64,000 nucleotides of DNA. It comes from Macrocystis pyrifera. Its lineage: Eukaryota > Sar > Phaeophyceae > Laminariales > Laminariaceae. Under the pieces are notes generated by a model. It saw only the letters and a program-made list of their open reading frames with translations. It was not told the origin of the DNA and did no database searches. Location: the NCBI GenBank assembly GCA_031763025.1, contig JASSKH010000025.1, positions 3,410,001 to 3,474,000 on the forward strand, given 5' to 3'. Both the position numbers and the translations under genes were made by a program. The stretch's first letter is position 1, and the number at the start of each line of letters is the position of its first letter. Of the stretch, positions 31,101 to 46,100 are shown in pieces.

Positions 31101-34100
31101 CCAGCACCAGCTGCCTTTGTCTTACTCACCCGTGGCATCTGGTACCCTTTTACCAGAGCAAACTGTAGATCAGTCCCATTTGGGGACAAACCAGTCAAAT
31201 TCCAAGTAATTTGTCCCCCAAACGGGACTGCGGTTCTGAAAGGGTTGACACCTTTTTCTACCGCACTCCACAGAAACCTGCTGGTATGGAGTAGTGCCGG
31301 TCCCTCTATATTGCCGTTATGATATGCGCCAGCCAACAAAACCGGCACTAAAACCGGCAACCGGCACTATTTACTCCGCACACTGGTCAATCCCACATCT
31401 GTGCCAAGCGATTTGACTGACAGGTCCCTCTATAGTGCCGGTATGTATGTATGCGCCAGCCAACAATACCGCCTCTTGTAGCGGAAAACCGGCACTACCC
31501 CGCACGCTGCTACCACCGTGATGGATCCCATCTGTGCCGACGAAATCACAGGCGCTGTAGCGGGCAGCCTGCACTATAGAGGGGCCACTACAGCAGTAGG
31601 GAATATAACTATTTTTCCTATTACGGGGGGGCATAGTAAATAGGACCTACGGTACACACAAAAACCTATGTATTTCCCTATTTTTACCAACAATCTTTGG
31701 TTCTATTTACGATGGTCCCCCGTAAATAGTAGTTTGTCCCCAAAATGAGAGTGCGGTCCTCAAGGGTTTTGAAGGTGATGGCCGTCTTCTCGCCAGTATT
31801 TTTCCAAATGATGTGTGCCAGGTACCAGGTATATATATATATATATATTAATTTCATAAATATATATAGGCTGGATGGCTTTTCTGGGCGGTTGTCAAGA
31901 GTTGATAGTGAATATTGTTAAGGTATTAATAGCTATTTAGGCACTCTGATTGGCTGAGGGTGTATATGTATGCGGCTCAATCAACTTTCATGGAGTATTT
32001 CCCAACCACAGCATCCCGAGCGGGCCGAATCATCCTAATAATGGTCTTTCCAAGCACAGCATCCATGCAGGCCAATCACTCAACCTAGAGTCTTACCAAG
32101 CACAGCATCCCGGCACTGATCACTGGCTTAGGGTTCGGGTTAGGGTCGGTGGGTCCGCTTTAGGCGCCAAGCACAAAACCTCCATGAAGATTCACTATCA
32201 AGGTGTGACCACCCCTCACTTCTTTTTGCAATCTGGTCCCAAGGACCTTGATACATGAGTTGTCTTCCTTGTCGATTTTGCCTCAATTTTGTGGCCGTCG
32301 GCATGGAATCAGGGTGCCTTGTGGGCCCTGCCATACATACGGCTAGCTTTGTGTCCAGGTCAAATTTTGGAGGGCTCAGGTCCGAGTGCGATCAGGGTCT
32401 AAAGCGGAAGCAGGGGGCTCGTGTGGTTCTGAAGAAGAAAACGTGTTCACACCTTTTCTATTAATAGTTTAGGTCCCCGGCCACAAAGAGCTGCCCTCTC
32501 AGACCCTACGGCCCAGTTTTTGTGAGAACTGCTGGCGGGCGGTTCCCTTTAGCCCTTTAAGGACTGTTGGAGACGAATTAGTTAGCATTTGATTTGGTTT
32601 GTTCGAAGAACGGGACTGCAGTCCTAAACAAAAAGGTTAAATCGCCCCCAGCCGATTTCGCTTTTCTTTTCCGACTGCCGTTTTTTTTTTTTTTACGTTG
32701 TGGCCTGACGACGTCTTGAGTATCGAACTCGTGTGGATTTTTCATTTTTTATTTTTCATTTACAGCAGTGTCGGTATCGTGCTCCACTCTTGCCGGTAAT
32801 ACTGGCCGATATTGTGGTGCTCGTTTTGATATTTACATCAAGATAGATGCAAACGGTGATTATATTAACCGGCAGAGTGGTACCGGATACAGCATATGAG
32901 CATATCGAACTTGTTTTTCGCTCCATGTTCGTACGATATACCAGGTTTACTATTAATAGTGGTACTTACTGAGCGCGACTCTCGGTGCGATATTCGGCGC
33001 TACAAACTCTTGCTACGAGTAGCGAACGTTCTTTTTCATATTACGGGGGACCATAGTTAACAGGACCAAATATTGTTAGCACAAGTAGGGAAATACATAG
33101 GTTCTTGTGTGTAGCGCAGGTCCTATTTACTATGGTCCCCCGTAATCGTCGATTGGTCTACTATTGCTGTGGCTGTGGGACGGCACGTTGAAGCGAGCGA
33201 AACCAGAAAATAACACCAAAAGATGAAGCACAACACGAACAGCAGTTGCGTTACGTATCGAGTTGATGTTGAGTGGGGATACATTTCTCAACTATGGGAA
33301 AGGTGGATGCACCGGCCGCGGCAGATGTTGCCACTGCTGCTTGGTCCCACGCTCTCCGAGAAGAGTCTATATAGTCAAATAGTCGAGTCTGTAGGTGCCC
33401 TGAGATGTAAACGCCGTTTTTGGTATTCATTTTGGTACCGAAACGGTCCTTGTATTATTAATAGCGAACATGCTGTTAATTAAGTAGCAAAAAAAGGAAA
33501 TCACAAAACACACGATGATGTATACCAGGGTGCAGAGTAGCGTCAGTACGTTGACACGCGGTGGACGAAAACTAGGCACCCATCGCATAATGAATTGTAC
33601 GAGGTGCAGAGTACGGGTATGTACCCGTGTTAACTTGGCACACTGCGGACCGAAAATTGTTCAAAGATCACATGGTGGAACGTAACAGATAGAGAGTATA
33701 CCGATGTGTTTAGTTGGCACGCTATATACGTGCCGAACATAGCCACGAATCACACAGCAGTGAAGTGTACCGGGTACAGAGTACCGGCATTGCGTTGATA
33801 CGCGGTGGACACCCATCGTATGATTATTTGTGCCAGGTGCACAGCAGAGTCCGGTGTCAAGTTGGTACCACGCACCGCGAAAAAAGTCACAAATCACGCG
33901 GTGAAATGTACCAGGTACAGACTACCGGTATTAAGCTGACACACGACGGACCGAAAATAGTCACAGATCACATGGTGAAATATACCAGGTACAGAGTACC
34001 GGTATTAAGCTGACGCAATACGGACGGAAACTGCAGCAGTAGTAGTCACCAATCGTAAGATGATTTGTACCAGGTAAAGAGTACCGGTATCAAGTTGACA

Positions 34101-37100
34101 CTCAGGACGAAAAATAAGTTTCCGATATTCTGATGAATTGTACTAGGTACAGAGTACCGGTATTTTTGACACACGGTGGACGAAAAAGAATCACCGATTA
34201 TATGATGAACTGTACCAGGTACAGAGTATCGGTATTCCGTTGACACACGCCGGACGAAAAATAATAAGCCAATCACACGATGTCTTGTACCAGGTACTCG
34301 TACAGAATCCCGGTGTTCCGTTGACACACGGCGAGCTAAGTGAAAAATTGCTGTCTATTAAGGTGATGCCGAAATGTGCGCGTGACTCGACACCGTTCGG
34401 CGTTATCTATTTCCGGCTATCATGCAGTCTTGATCTGCTGTGGCGCTCTGCGTGGAATTAATTCGTACATGGAACAGATCAGATAGATCCCTATTTTATT
34501 ATGTAGATACTTTATTTCCAGGGTTTGTCCACGGTTCGGGTCAATACTCGCGGGTCGGGTCGGCTGAGATCCCCTAAACCTGCCCGATCCGACCTGACCG
34601 GCCGGACGAGTGAGACTCCGAACACCTCCTGACCCGACCCGGCCCGGCCCGGCCCGGCCCGTGAGGTTTTGAAGACCTTCTGACCCGACCCACGTGTTGC
34701 GGGTCGTGACCCGTTAACAGCCCTGGATGTTTCCTGGGCATGACCCTTTCCGCGGTTTCGGTCCGGAGCCAGGAGGTCTTCGAAACTCACGGGTCGAGTC
34801 GGGGCAGGAGGTATTCGAAATATCATGGGTCGGGTCGAGCCAACCCGACTCCACCCGACCCCACCCGACCCGCGAATTTTTATCTTACCCGTGAACAACC
34901 CTGGATATTTCGGACCAGACAGATCCCTGATTGATGTGATGAGCAATATGTATTAAGCTGTCACGTACGGGAATGGATTCGTTTTAGACGTAAAAAAATG
35001 TTCAGTCTATTCGACAAACCATTTAAAAAAAAAAGTTTTTTTGTTTTTCTTTTGAAAATAGGCTACCACCACACTGGTAACATGGTTTTAGACTTGATTC
35101 ATGGTTGCAGCAATTGCCTGATTACTCGACACAGGAAACGAATTGGACGATTGCGCTCGACAGACACATCTAAGCAAGGGAGAAAGAGGGGTTGGCTGGT
35201 TGTGAATTGATCTGCAGATTTCTTTTCTCGTCTATATACGATTTGGTAATATGCGAGAAAATTCGTTTTTTTCAGGTTTTAGCGAGGCGCGCGAGCGCGA
35301 AGAAAGCGCGAAAGTTTTCTCTTGGTTTTCCGAGGAAACAAAACCTCTTCATAACAAATTGTACTATTAATAGAGTAAGGTGCCTTGTTGTTAGTTTCTC
35401 TGTAAGTGTGCGTGTCATCGTGTGTGATTCAACATTTTTTTCGGCCACGTTTGTCCACCGCGCTCAACGCACACACACTAACGAAACCTTCTCGTTCTGG
35501 TGCGGTTGTGAGTCGTCCAGAGTTGGTCTAGCTATAGGTGGGACAACGCGCGTAGGCACATGGCTGGGCCATGGTTTAAAAAATACAAAACCGTATAGTA
35601 TCGTAACGTTTCTTGTTTTTTTTGTCTCTACCTAACGAAACCCGACTCTACGAGTACTCATTGGCAGAATGTGCCTGTCCACGGCAACGTTCGGGCAGTG
35701 TCCCCAAGTCATGTCGCAGGTGGTATTGTCAGGCCTGCCCTCCTAGTGATGAGGGGACGGAGAAGCAGGAGAAGCTCTGCTGTAGATGTCGCACAGCAAT
35801 ACATAGTCGTGGTGGCACCTGTCACAGCGGTTCTGTTTTTTGAGTTCTGCCTAACGAAATCCAACTCTGCGAGTACTCGTAGGCAGAGCGTGCCTGTCCA
35901 CAGCAACGTTCGGGCCGTGTCCCTAAGAGATGCTGCAGGTGGCATTGTCAGGCCCACCCTCCTATTAGTAGCGATGAGGGGACGGAGAAACAGGAGGTGC
36001 ACTGCTGTAGATGTCGTACAGCAGTACATAGTAGTGGTAGCACAGCGGCTTTTGTGGTTTTAGTTCTACCGAACGAAACTCAACTCTACGAGTACTCGCA
36101 GGCAGAATATGCCTGTCCACAGCAACGATCGGGGCGTGCCCCTAAGACATGCTGCAGGTGGTATTGTCAGGCCCACCCTCCTATAGCGATGAGGGGACGG
36201 AGAAGCAGGAGAAGCTCTGCTGTAGATGTCGTACAGCAGTACCTAGTCGTGGTGGCACCTGCTACGAGAAGCTCTGCTGAACACATGTCAGGTTATGGAT
36301 TTTCGTCTTGAAATTATGCCGAATTTCGAGTTGGGAACCGAGAAACACACAACAAAATCGAGTACGTGTACAAAGGGTTCAAGGGTTATAGACCGACAAG
36401 CCGAGCGTACAGCGACGCTGACCCTGGCTTCGTGTGCCCTATTGCTGCTGCTGCTGCTGCTGCTTTGCTGCCGGAGAAGCTCTGCTGTAGATGTCGTACA
36501 GCATTGCATAGTAGTGGTGGCACCTACTACGAGGAGCTCTGCCGGACACATGTCAGGTTATAGATTTTTGGTCTTCGAATTGTGCCGAATTTCGAGATGG
36601 GGAACAGGGAAGCACAGAACAAAATCGAGTACGTGTACAAAAGGTTCAAGGGTTAGACCGAAAAGCCGAGCGTACAGCGACGCTGACCCTGACTTCGTGT
36701 GCCCTGCTGCTGCTGCTGCTGCGGCGGCGGCGGCTGCTGCTGCTGTGGCGGCTGTTGCTGCCGCCGCCACGTCTGCTGCTGCTGACAATTTTTAATAATG
36801 AACCCCAACGCCACGGATACATACGACCGCGCACGTAGATGATCGTTCGTTTTGGTTCGCACAGCAATCCGTATTCGCCCAGTATGATGCATCGCAGATA
36901 TGAATACTGAAGGTCATGAGGTCGCGCCTCATTGCCACCGATTTCTTAAGTAGTATTCCTTTCTCTCCAGGGAAGAACTATTTGACATAGCCAAATATTC
37001 GATACATGTCATCTCCTTCCCCAGGATTTTGTGCACACAGCAATTCAACCCGCCCTTGAATCCGACATGTGTGGCCGACAAGAAATTTGCTCCAAACTTT

Positions 37101-40100
37101 TTAACCCTCTTGAGTCACAATTCTCCATGCAAATTCGAGAAAAAGTATCCCGAGGTGAACAAGGAAAAACAAGGACGTTCAGTCTTCATTGTATCGGGCA
37201 AACGGTGCCACTGTCGTAGCTAGACATGAACGCGGCCACACGCCGAGCGATAGCCATCACACCCGGTGCCATCGCCGCAGCGAAGGCCATCTGTGATCGG
37301 GCCTTGATGCAGCGGGAAGCGAGTCACCCCTAGCGTTCAGATGCGAGCGCATCACTGCTGTCTCACGTGAGAAAACGATAGAGTAAAAACACTCTACCGT
37401 GCCGCTCGTCCGGAAATATAGGGATGGTTCAAGTATAAACATGAAAAGAAACGGTTCCTTATATTTCCGGACAGTGTGGTAGGTACGTACGAGTTCATAC
37501 AGCAACACCATGCAGAACTTCAGGCGCGTGGTGAATGCAGCCTTGGCCGCAAGGCTCAAGCCCAGCTGCACGCACAGCGACAACTTGCCCGTGAGCTAGA
37601 GGTGGGGCCCGCTTCCACGGAGGTGCAGACAGCGCCGTCGAAATTCCGGTCTCGGCGAAGTGCAGTATAGCAACACGCAGCCGATTGTCGATGGCTGTCT
37701 GTGGGTAGGTTCTTGTTTACAGGTCGCGCCCAACAGCAGTAAACCAGGACCACATGGCCTGAGACTTGATCTAAACAAGATATGTTTCGCAGCGGGGACA
37801 GCATTCTCGTGCTGCCGGCCGCCGATCCCAAGGGGCCACGAAAAACGTGCGATTCGCTCGCGCTCGAGCGTCGGTGTCTACCGCTGCTGCTCTACGCTCT
37901 GCTGGGCGTGATGCGCTGTCCGGCAGCACGTTTTGTGCGAAAAGCAAGGCCGACTTTTTTCAGCTCGTAGCTCAACGCCGCGACGTCCACCCCCGCACAG
38001 GCTTTTATTTATTTTTTGAGAAGCAGCATCATCGAACAGTTTTTTTTGGTGACTCAAAAGGCTTTTTTTTGCCCCTTCACGGATTGGTTGATTTCGTAAA
38101 GATCTTTTTTCTTCCCGAATCTCGACCATGCGACATTGGGTCAAGGAGCCGAGGGGGGAAGTATTTTCGTCCCCGGTTTGACGGAGTTTCAAATGTATGG
38201 AATGATGTGTGAGTTGGGGATGGGAGCATATCCTCCCCGGTCGGCGCTGGCTCCAAGAAACCCAACCACTCAGTGTTAGAGCCAGTGGGGTTTGGGGGTG
38301 CACACCGTGCGGGGCGATATCGACCCGCGGTCAGTCATAAATTTGGAGTAGGGTTTACAATCTGTGGGTAAGGGTCCTCAGGGGTGTTTTTGACTTGAAA
38401 AAAGGCGTGGCGCGGTCTGCACTTCGAAATCGTCGTCCGCAGTTGAGAATTTTCCTTGCTGGATGCAAAAGCGGCGCGATGGCCAGTTTTGGCCCGTTTT
38501 GGCTGCGGTTTCGGCTCAGGGTTAGGGTTAGGTTAGGGGTTGGGTTGGGTCTTCGCCCGTACCCTGATTCCAACAGGAAGCAAACTTCCTGAACAGCCTA
38601 CCAACCTAAAGATTCGTCACAGAATGTAAGAGGACCTCTAAGTCTGTTGGACAAAAATGCTACGAACCTGGTGCATACACACCCGTATCATAGGCACGTC
38701 GATCCCACTATTAATTGTACACCTGGTACTAGTCTACTGTTCCGGGGGGGGCATAGTAAATAGGACCATATATTGTTAGTAAAAATAGGTAAATATATAG
38801 AATATTGTGTGTACCGGAGGTCCTATTATCTATGGCCCCTCGTATTACTGATAATAGAGGAAGTGCGATGACGAACAGCCCGAGCCATGGAAGGTCCCCG
38901 CCTCTTGACCGCTGTCTGTATCGCTTATTTTTTTCTAATGTTTTTCTTGTTTTCTTTTTTTTTTTTTTTCCCCCGTCTCCTTCCCTCCCACCAGCACGGG
39001 GCATCCTGCTCCGCGTCTACGGCATCCTGTTCTGCGTGTTCATCGTCTTTGCGGAGTTGGAGTGGGACAGGTTCTCGAAGTACTTCGGCTTCCTCAAGTA
39101 CTGGCCTGCCCGAGGGCTGTTTTACGTCTTCGTGGCCCTCATTACCTGGGACCAGGTGGGCACTTTGTTGGTCACACCTCGAACAGCTCATTGGCTTTCC
39201 CCTCGAAGAAGATCTACAGCAGTTAGTAGTACGTATTGATAGATGCTTCAGAGCAGGCAGATATACTGGTGGGCACAAATATTTCAGCGAAGACAGATTG
39301 CTGGACGTGCATGACCTACAGGCAGATCATGTTGACGGGTGGGGGCCGTGTCATCTGCATGACCTACTAACTCTCTATATACTGTAGTAACACTCTGTCC
39401 CGAAATACAGGGACCATTTGCATGCTAATATTCAATATAAACGGTGCTTGTAAATATAGGGACCATTTCTGTACCACTATTCAATAAAAACGGTACTTAT
39501 AATATAGGTACCATTTCTATATACTATTACGGGGGTCCATAGTTAACGGGACCAAATTTTGTTAGTAAAAATAGGTAAATATATAGGTTTTTATGTACAC
39601 CATAGGTCCTATTAACTATGGACCCCCGTAATAATAATATTGTTCAATACAAACGGTGCTTATAATACAGAGACCGTTTCTATACTACTATTCAATCCAA
39701 AAACGGTGCTCATAAATATAGGGACCGTTTCTATTGTACTATTCAATACAAACGGTACTTATAAAGACAGGGACCATTTACATACTACTATTCAATATAA
39801 ACGGTGCTTGTAAATATAGGGACCATTTCTATAGTACTATTCAATACAAACGGTACTTATATTACAGTATAGGGACCATTTCTATACTACTACGAATTCA
39901 ATACAGACGGTACTTGTAATGTACGGGCAGAGTGGTACACATTTTTTTTTTTTTTCTGTGTTTGAACTGTACGGCACAGGTCGTGCACAACTGCTCACGA
40001 CGGCAGGTCAGGATCTACTGCTGTAGATTATCTTCAACCCCTCAAGTACATTTTTTTTTTCTGTGTTTGAACTGTACGGCACAGGTCGTGCACAACTGCT

Positions 40101-43100
40101 CACGACGGCAGGTCAGGATCTACTGCTGTAGATTATCTTCAACCCCTCAAGTACTACAGTCCCGCTTTGGGGACAAACCACTCTAATTCCAAGTAGTTTG
40201 TCCCCCAAACGGGACTGTTGCGGTCTTGAAAGGGGTATAAAGTCAATCTTGTTCTTCTGTCCGAGGCGTGATATTTTCCGGTAACGGTTACGAATTGGGC
40301 TCAATTTCTCGACGAAATCGTTGATAGTCCAGGAGAACCCTTCACTACCTGGTACTGGTACTGGTACATCGTACATAGAACAAACATTCCCGAGAAATTT
40401 ACGAGGCGGTCGGGGTTAGTCAGGATTGGTCTGTCTGGTTCGGCCCATGTAAGTAGAAGAATGTCCGAACAGTCTGGGGTTTGGCGAATCGGAGAGAAAA
40501 AAAAAAAAATAGGGGTGGGGGGGGGGGGGTGTAGTTCCAGTGGGGGAATACCTGGTGATGGGTGGTTCACGGCAGGATCACAGCTGCACGTATATTCAGG
40601 GCAAGCATACGCAGAGGCATCGGTACAGCGGTGGCAGCAGCAGCAGCATCAGCAACAGCAGTTGGGAGGATCGACGGGCCGGGAGTGGAGATCTAGTACG
40701 TGGGTTTTTCGATCGCAATCTTTTACTCCTATTCCAAATAATTTATCCCCAAAACAGGACTGCAGTCCTACAGGACTGGGTGGGTTAGCACATTTCAACG
40801 TTTTTCTTTTCGAGGCTGGGCCAAGGTCTATAATATACACAGCAGTAGTTGCAGTATTTGTGTGTGTGTGTGTTTTTTTTTTGTGTGTATTTATGGGTAT
40901 TTCATAAGAATGGAGGAATAGAAAACGTAAACGTTTTATTTGTTGTTGTCGCCCCGTGTTGATATTAAATAGTTCTGTTCCGTGATTTTTTTCGTACTTT
41001 TTCGAACATATCTCTTCGTACGAGCACTTTTTGGCCAAACGCTTAGTAGTCGACACGAGAGGCTGGCAAAATGCTATGTAGTCGACACGGGAGGCCCGGC
41101 CGGACACATTGGTCGAGGTCCGGGCGCGATCCGTGCACTGTGGAGCGCGTGACAAGCTCTGGAACTTTCTTTTTCGGCGGCAGTGGATCAGCCGATTTCC
41201 CGGGGTTTCAGCACGAGGCCTTATTTTTTCATATTCACGTACCAAGGGTGACGTACCGGCACTTTTTTTTTCTTTTTTTTTTGTGTGGTTTTTGCACCGA
41301 GCACGGCCTACAGCCCAGATAACAATAGCAGCAGTGCACGCAGCGTGCTTACCTACAGCTGCCTACCGCATTACTACCCTGCCGCCCAGCAGCAGTAGCA
41401 GCGGGCAGCACCATGCTCGTATGTTGCGCGTACGGCTGATCTTACTGGGGGTAGTTGCTTTATCGGAGACTGCGATCGATCGCTTGACCACGTCGCCACC
41501 ACATCATCAAGCACCTCACTGCTGCTTCTTCTGCGTATTTCTGGACTGTGTGCGATCCAACATTGCCACTGCTTCAGCTGTGCTCAGCACAGCAGTGCGC
41601 CAACAGCAGCCGCAGCAGCAGCAGCAGCAGCAGGCAGTGTATTAGGCGCGTGCGGCAGATCCGCGCTGTACTCGCAATACTATTAAATAGTGTTGGTTGG
41701 TTGGTTGGTTGTTGTTGTTTTTTTTTTTTATCCTCCGGCGGATTGGTAAAAATAAAGCTTAAGCTCACCGTTGGAATTGGCATTGACATTGACTTTGACA
41801 TCAATGTCATTGGCCTATGCACGTACGAGTACCTGCCGCAGTGTGTGACCGGCGTTTTTTTGCCTCGTACCAACCCATCCTCGGATCGGTATGAATCGCT
41901 CGTACAACCATCGTGTACAGCAGCGTTCGTGTAAAACATACGTGGTACTTCTGACCCATAGATCCTATTACGGGGGACCATAGTAAATAGGACCTACGGT
42001 AGACACAAAATCCTATATATTTCCCTATTTTTGCCAACATTATTTGGTCCTATTTGCTATGGTCCCCCGTAATAGAGCCAGCTGAAAGGGCGGCAGTACA
42101 CTTTCCTTTGTCGCAGTAGTGGTATGTGCGCGTGTCTCGTGCTGTCGTATCGTATCACATGGGGGTTGTACGTACAGCAGTACTGCTGTACATTCAATCG
42201 TAAGGCATAATCTACTCTGAAAGATCCTGCATTGTGCTTTCAATCGCGATTTGCAAGCTGTACGAGTACAATAGCGTAGATGACTGACTGCCCTCGATAT
42301 ATGTATTTTTCCATTTCTGATGCTTGATTCCCACGTTGCTTCAGATATAGCCTTTTTGTTTTGATTCATTTTTGTACCACTACATACACCTTTCTTTTTT
42401 GACCTTTTGGTAGTTAGGATACATGCGAGTTGTGTGTTTTTTTGCGCAAGGCCACAGAGTTTGGACGCGCTTACGTGTGGCGTGCATTCAAACCTTAACC
42501 TTTCACAGATACTCCCAATCCTTGGGAGTATGCTCGAGGAAAATACTGTACCAGGTAGGTACTTGGGTGCACTCGCAGTATTTCGGGTCCGTACTGCAGA
42601 TACTGCGAGTACCCGCAGTATGTCAGGTTTGTACTGCAGATACCGCGAGTATTCGTAGTATTTTGAGGTTTTGTACTACTGCGGGTATTTCCGGGCTCGC
42701 GGTGTTTTAGGGTTCGCTACTGCTGTTAGTGGATGCTCCCTGTACTTCCAAGAGTCTCCAGGTTCTGTACTGCGGGTGCTGCAAGTACTGGCAGTATTTC
42801 GTCCATTGGTAGTGTTCGTACTGCGAGTACTCGCAGTACCAATACCAAAATACTCTATATATACCCAGTATACTTGCAGTATGAAGTATACTTCGACCAT
42901 CTATGCACTGTGTCGACAATTCACAACCATTGTTTGGCAGAAAACACTGACAGATGGTCTCACGAGTGGGAGTTGGAGCAAACTACTACTGTCGCTTGGG
43001 GCAAACTCGAGCACTCAAGTACTGGCAGTAGTTCGGGAATATGTACTGCGAGTACCCTCAGTACCTCGAGGTTCTGTACTGCAGATATTGCCTGTACTCC

Positions 43101-46100
43101 AGGTATGTCGGGTTTCGATGCTGCGGGTACATATTTGCCTGTAGTCTCGGGGTTCCATACTGTCCATACCCTCAGTACTTTCAGTACTCTCAGTATTTGG
43201 GCCTTCTCAGTACTCGCAATACTTCGGGTCTTCTATGGGCTCGCAGTATTTTGGCCGCCAGTGCTCCAATACTCTCAGTACTCGGATTGCGATATGTTCT
43301 CCGAGCATCTACCTGTGAAACCTTCATTTCACCCTAAAGCGCTAGAAAAACATTTATTTTGCGGTTAAGTATTCAGTGTGTGCTGCATTTTACGCAGTCG
43401 GTCACAAAGTAGTCTGAAGAAAAATAAAAAATCGAAGCGGTGAGATCGAAAATTTACTCAAAACTCATCTGTGCAAGCTTTTGGTGTGATAATATTACGG
43501 GGGACCATAGTAAATAGGACCCAAATATTTTTAGCAAAAATAGGGAATTATATAGGATTTTGTGTCTACTGTAGGTCCTATTTACTACGGTCCCCCGTAG
43601 TAGTGGTAAGTCGATGGAATCTTTCTCAGAATTATAATCCAACCCAATAAAAGTAAAAAAATAGGATGGCCAAAACACGACCTTTAACCTGCAGCAATAA
43701 TTTTTTGGGTTGGGTTCATTTTCCGGTTGGAAACGGACCACAAGAAACCCAACCAAGTTGGTCCCAACCAAATAAATCCCAAACACCGTGTTAGGGTTAA
43801 CATTGGGTGGGATAGACGCCTTCTCGTGATGATAAAAAGCAAAAACATCCCGAAGCCCCAAAAAGCAGCGGATTTTTTTCTTGGTACTTCTGTCTCGTAC
43901 GGGTACGTTTTGCGTGCTTAGACCGGTGAAGGGCCCTCCTTCCATCTGTGGAAGTGGATATGGTTTTTCTGTGTCTGCATGACCCCGGTTGCTTGGTAGG
44001 TGGTCCGCCGCGTGCCTATCAAAGATCAATTTTGTCTCACCAGAGTGTGGGTTCGAGTCTCACCGAGTGCATGCTCGTACGAGTATTAATAGACACTTCT
44101 TCTTGCGTCAAGAATTGACAAGCGGAAAGCGCGAGAGCGTGAGTTGGCTATACATTCGTTGAAAAATCGACGAGCAGTGGGAATGCTGAACCCTACGTAT
44201 GCGCGACGAAAAATAAAGGCACGTACCGGGCGGGAGAAGGGACGACACCTGTGACCACGGCTTGTCCAGAAGATCGCTGAGGGTAAAACCTCCTACGAGC
44301 TAGGCTGGAAAGTAAAAGTGATGATAACAATGTATTACGGGGGGCCATAGTAAATAGGACCAAATGCTGTTAGTAAAAGGAGGTGAATATATAGGTTTTT
44401 GTGTGTACCGTACGTCCTATTTACTATGGCCCCCCGTTATAGTGTCTTCGTATCGTACTATAGCTTTGTGACCACAGGGAGCTTGTATCTCTGTAGGATT
44501 GAGTAAAAGGCACGGACACTGGTTGAGCTGGATGGCGAGTGGTTGAAGGAACGGCTTAGTGTGAAGAGCACACACGCACATGTACATCGCCTCACGCGTC
44601 GCCTTTCGCTCGTTGCCGACTTGGTCGCGATTTCGTTCCTTCCTGTTCTCAGTCGGGTTCGACGGACAGCAGCTCTTACGGGACGTACGAGGACGTTGTG
44701 GCCTTCCTTATGATGGCGGTTGGAGGCTTGTACTTCCTTCTGGTGAGTCGGAACGCTGTTCCTCACCCGATATATCACCAGCTATCTTCAGATCATGATT
44801 TGATCTGCTGTACAGATGATCCTAACTTGCCGTTATGAGGTGTTGTCAAAAATCGGCACGGATACTGGTTGCCCTCGATGTCGACGGGTAGAGCGAACGG
44901 TTCAATGTGAAGAACACAAACAGGCGCAGGGGTGCAATGATTTCCTTCAGCGCTGCATTTCTTCAGGAGGGGAAAAAATGTTTTGACATCGTTTTATCGA
45001 ACAAGTTGGTTTCATAAGGATCTGGTCGAGACGCTTGCCGAACACACAATTAAGTGTTTTGACTTTCGCACCCTCGCTCGGTTGTCGAGAAAAAGGAGCG
45101 CTGAATAAACGATCGCGCTTATTTAACCCTGTGTAACGCTCTCTACATGGTATGCGCGATAAAACGAAAGCACGCGTATAGAGGATAGGAGCCGGGGGGG
45201 AGAAGAGACGGGGCCTGTGGCTTGTCCAGAAAAGAGGCCGCTGAAGCTACAACCACCCCTGCTAGTACTGGCCCTAAGCATTGCGCAGAAACATAAGCAT
45301 GATCTAACCCCAACTCAAAATGTCCCCGGAACGGAATCGCGGTCGGAAGGGCGTAAAACACTGGTTGATCTGGAAAATATATAGTTGATACAAAAAATGA
45401 AAAACTGCTGTACGGGCTGGAGACGCTACTCGCACGCGACGAGAGTGGTGTGCGAGTTACTCGTGGTTCACTTTCGAACGAGCGTGCTGCGAGGTGTCGC
45501 TTCCAAGACGAGCTCCGTCAACCTCGTTGGGGGAGAGGGCTGTGCTTGACAAGACCCTGTTTAGCGGAAGCGAGCTCATCCGCACGCTGTGCTTGACAGA
45601 GCGCGGATGAGCTCGTCTGTGCGAAGTATGGTTGTGTTAAGCACAGCCTTCTCTCTCTCTCCCACGAGGTTGATTTCCGCTGAAAAATGATCATGTCAAG
45701 CACACAGCCCTCTCTCCCCCCGCGAGGTTGAGGGTAGTCGTCTTGGATACGATACCTTGCGGCGCACTCGTTCGGAAATGGACCACGAGTTCACACCGCT
45801 CTGTCGCGCAGCATCTCGAGTCCGTACAAGCCAGCAGTCGCGGGTTTTAGTTGCCGCTCCGCAAAAACCCGTAGAACCTACACCGCAAAGGAGATGCACA
45901 ATTACGGCCGCAATATGATACCTACTGCAGTACTATATACTGTACTCGTGCTGCAAACCGCTGACCCTATATAGTGCGGTCATCCTGTAGAATGCGGTCG
46001 CCCTGTAGAATGCGGTCACCCTGTAGAGTGCGGTCAACCTGCAGAATGCGGTCACCCTATGTAATGCGGTCATCCTGTAGAATGCGGTCGCCCTGTAGAA

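Larger units (their letters stand above)
25117..38994 (+). other. TVP15-like intron 1 (13.9 kb)
   Basis: A single phase-1 intron is inferred because no additional exon with fitting phases was seen. It contains a poly(C) SINE, LINE tails, an antisense LINE, tandem duplications at 27055-28760, TA-MITEs, minisatellites at 33500-34340 and CTG-rich arrays at 36300-36790. The stretches 37000-37380 and 37500-38500 show no repeat or gene I can name. Confidence 0.65.
39156..44652 (+). other. TVP15-like intron 2 (5.5 kb)
   Basis: The intron holds an expanded CTGTCCC-type MITE at 39384-39936, a 105-bp direct duplication, a fold-back element and a GTACTGC-rich array at 42560-43310. It also holds a tRNA-SINE and three further TA-MITEs. 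No exon was recognised. Confidence 0.65.

Noticed and set aside
33500-34340. CRISPR-like array
   Set aside because: Units are 65-80 bp, degenerate throughout, with no repeat/spacer alternation, in a eukaryotic intron.
42423-43368. Frames across the GTACTGC array
   Set aside because: Repetitive Tyr/Ser/Val-rich translations come from the tandem DNA words, not from a gene.
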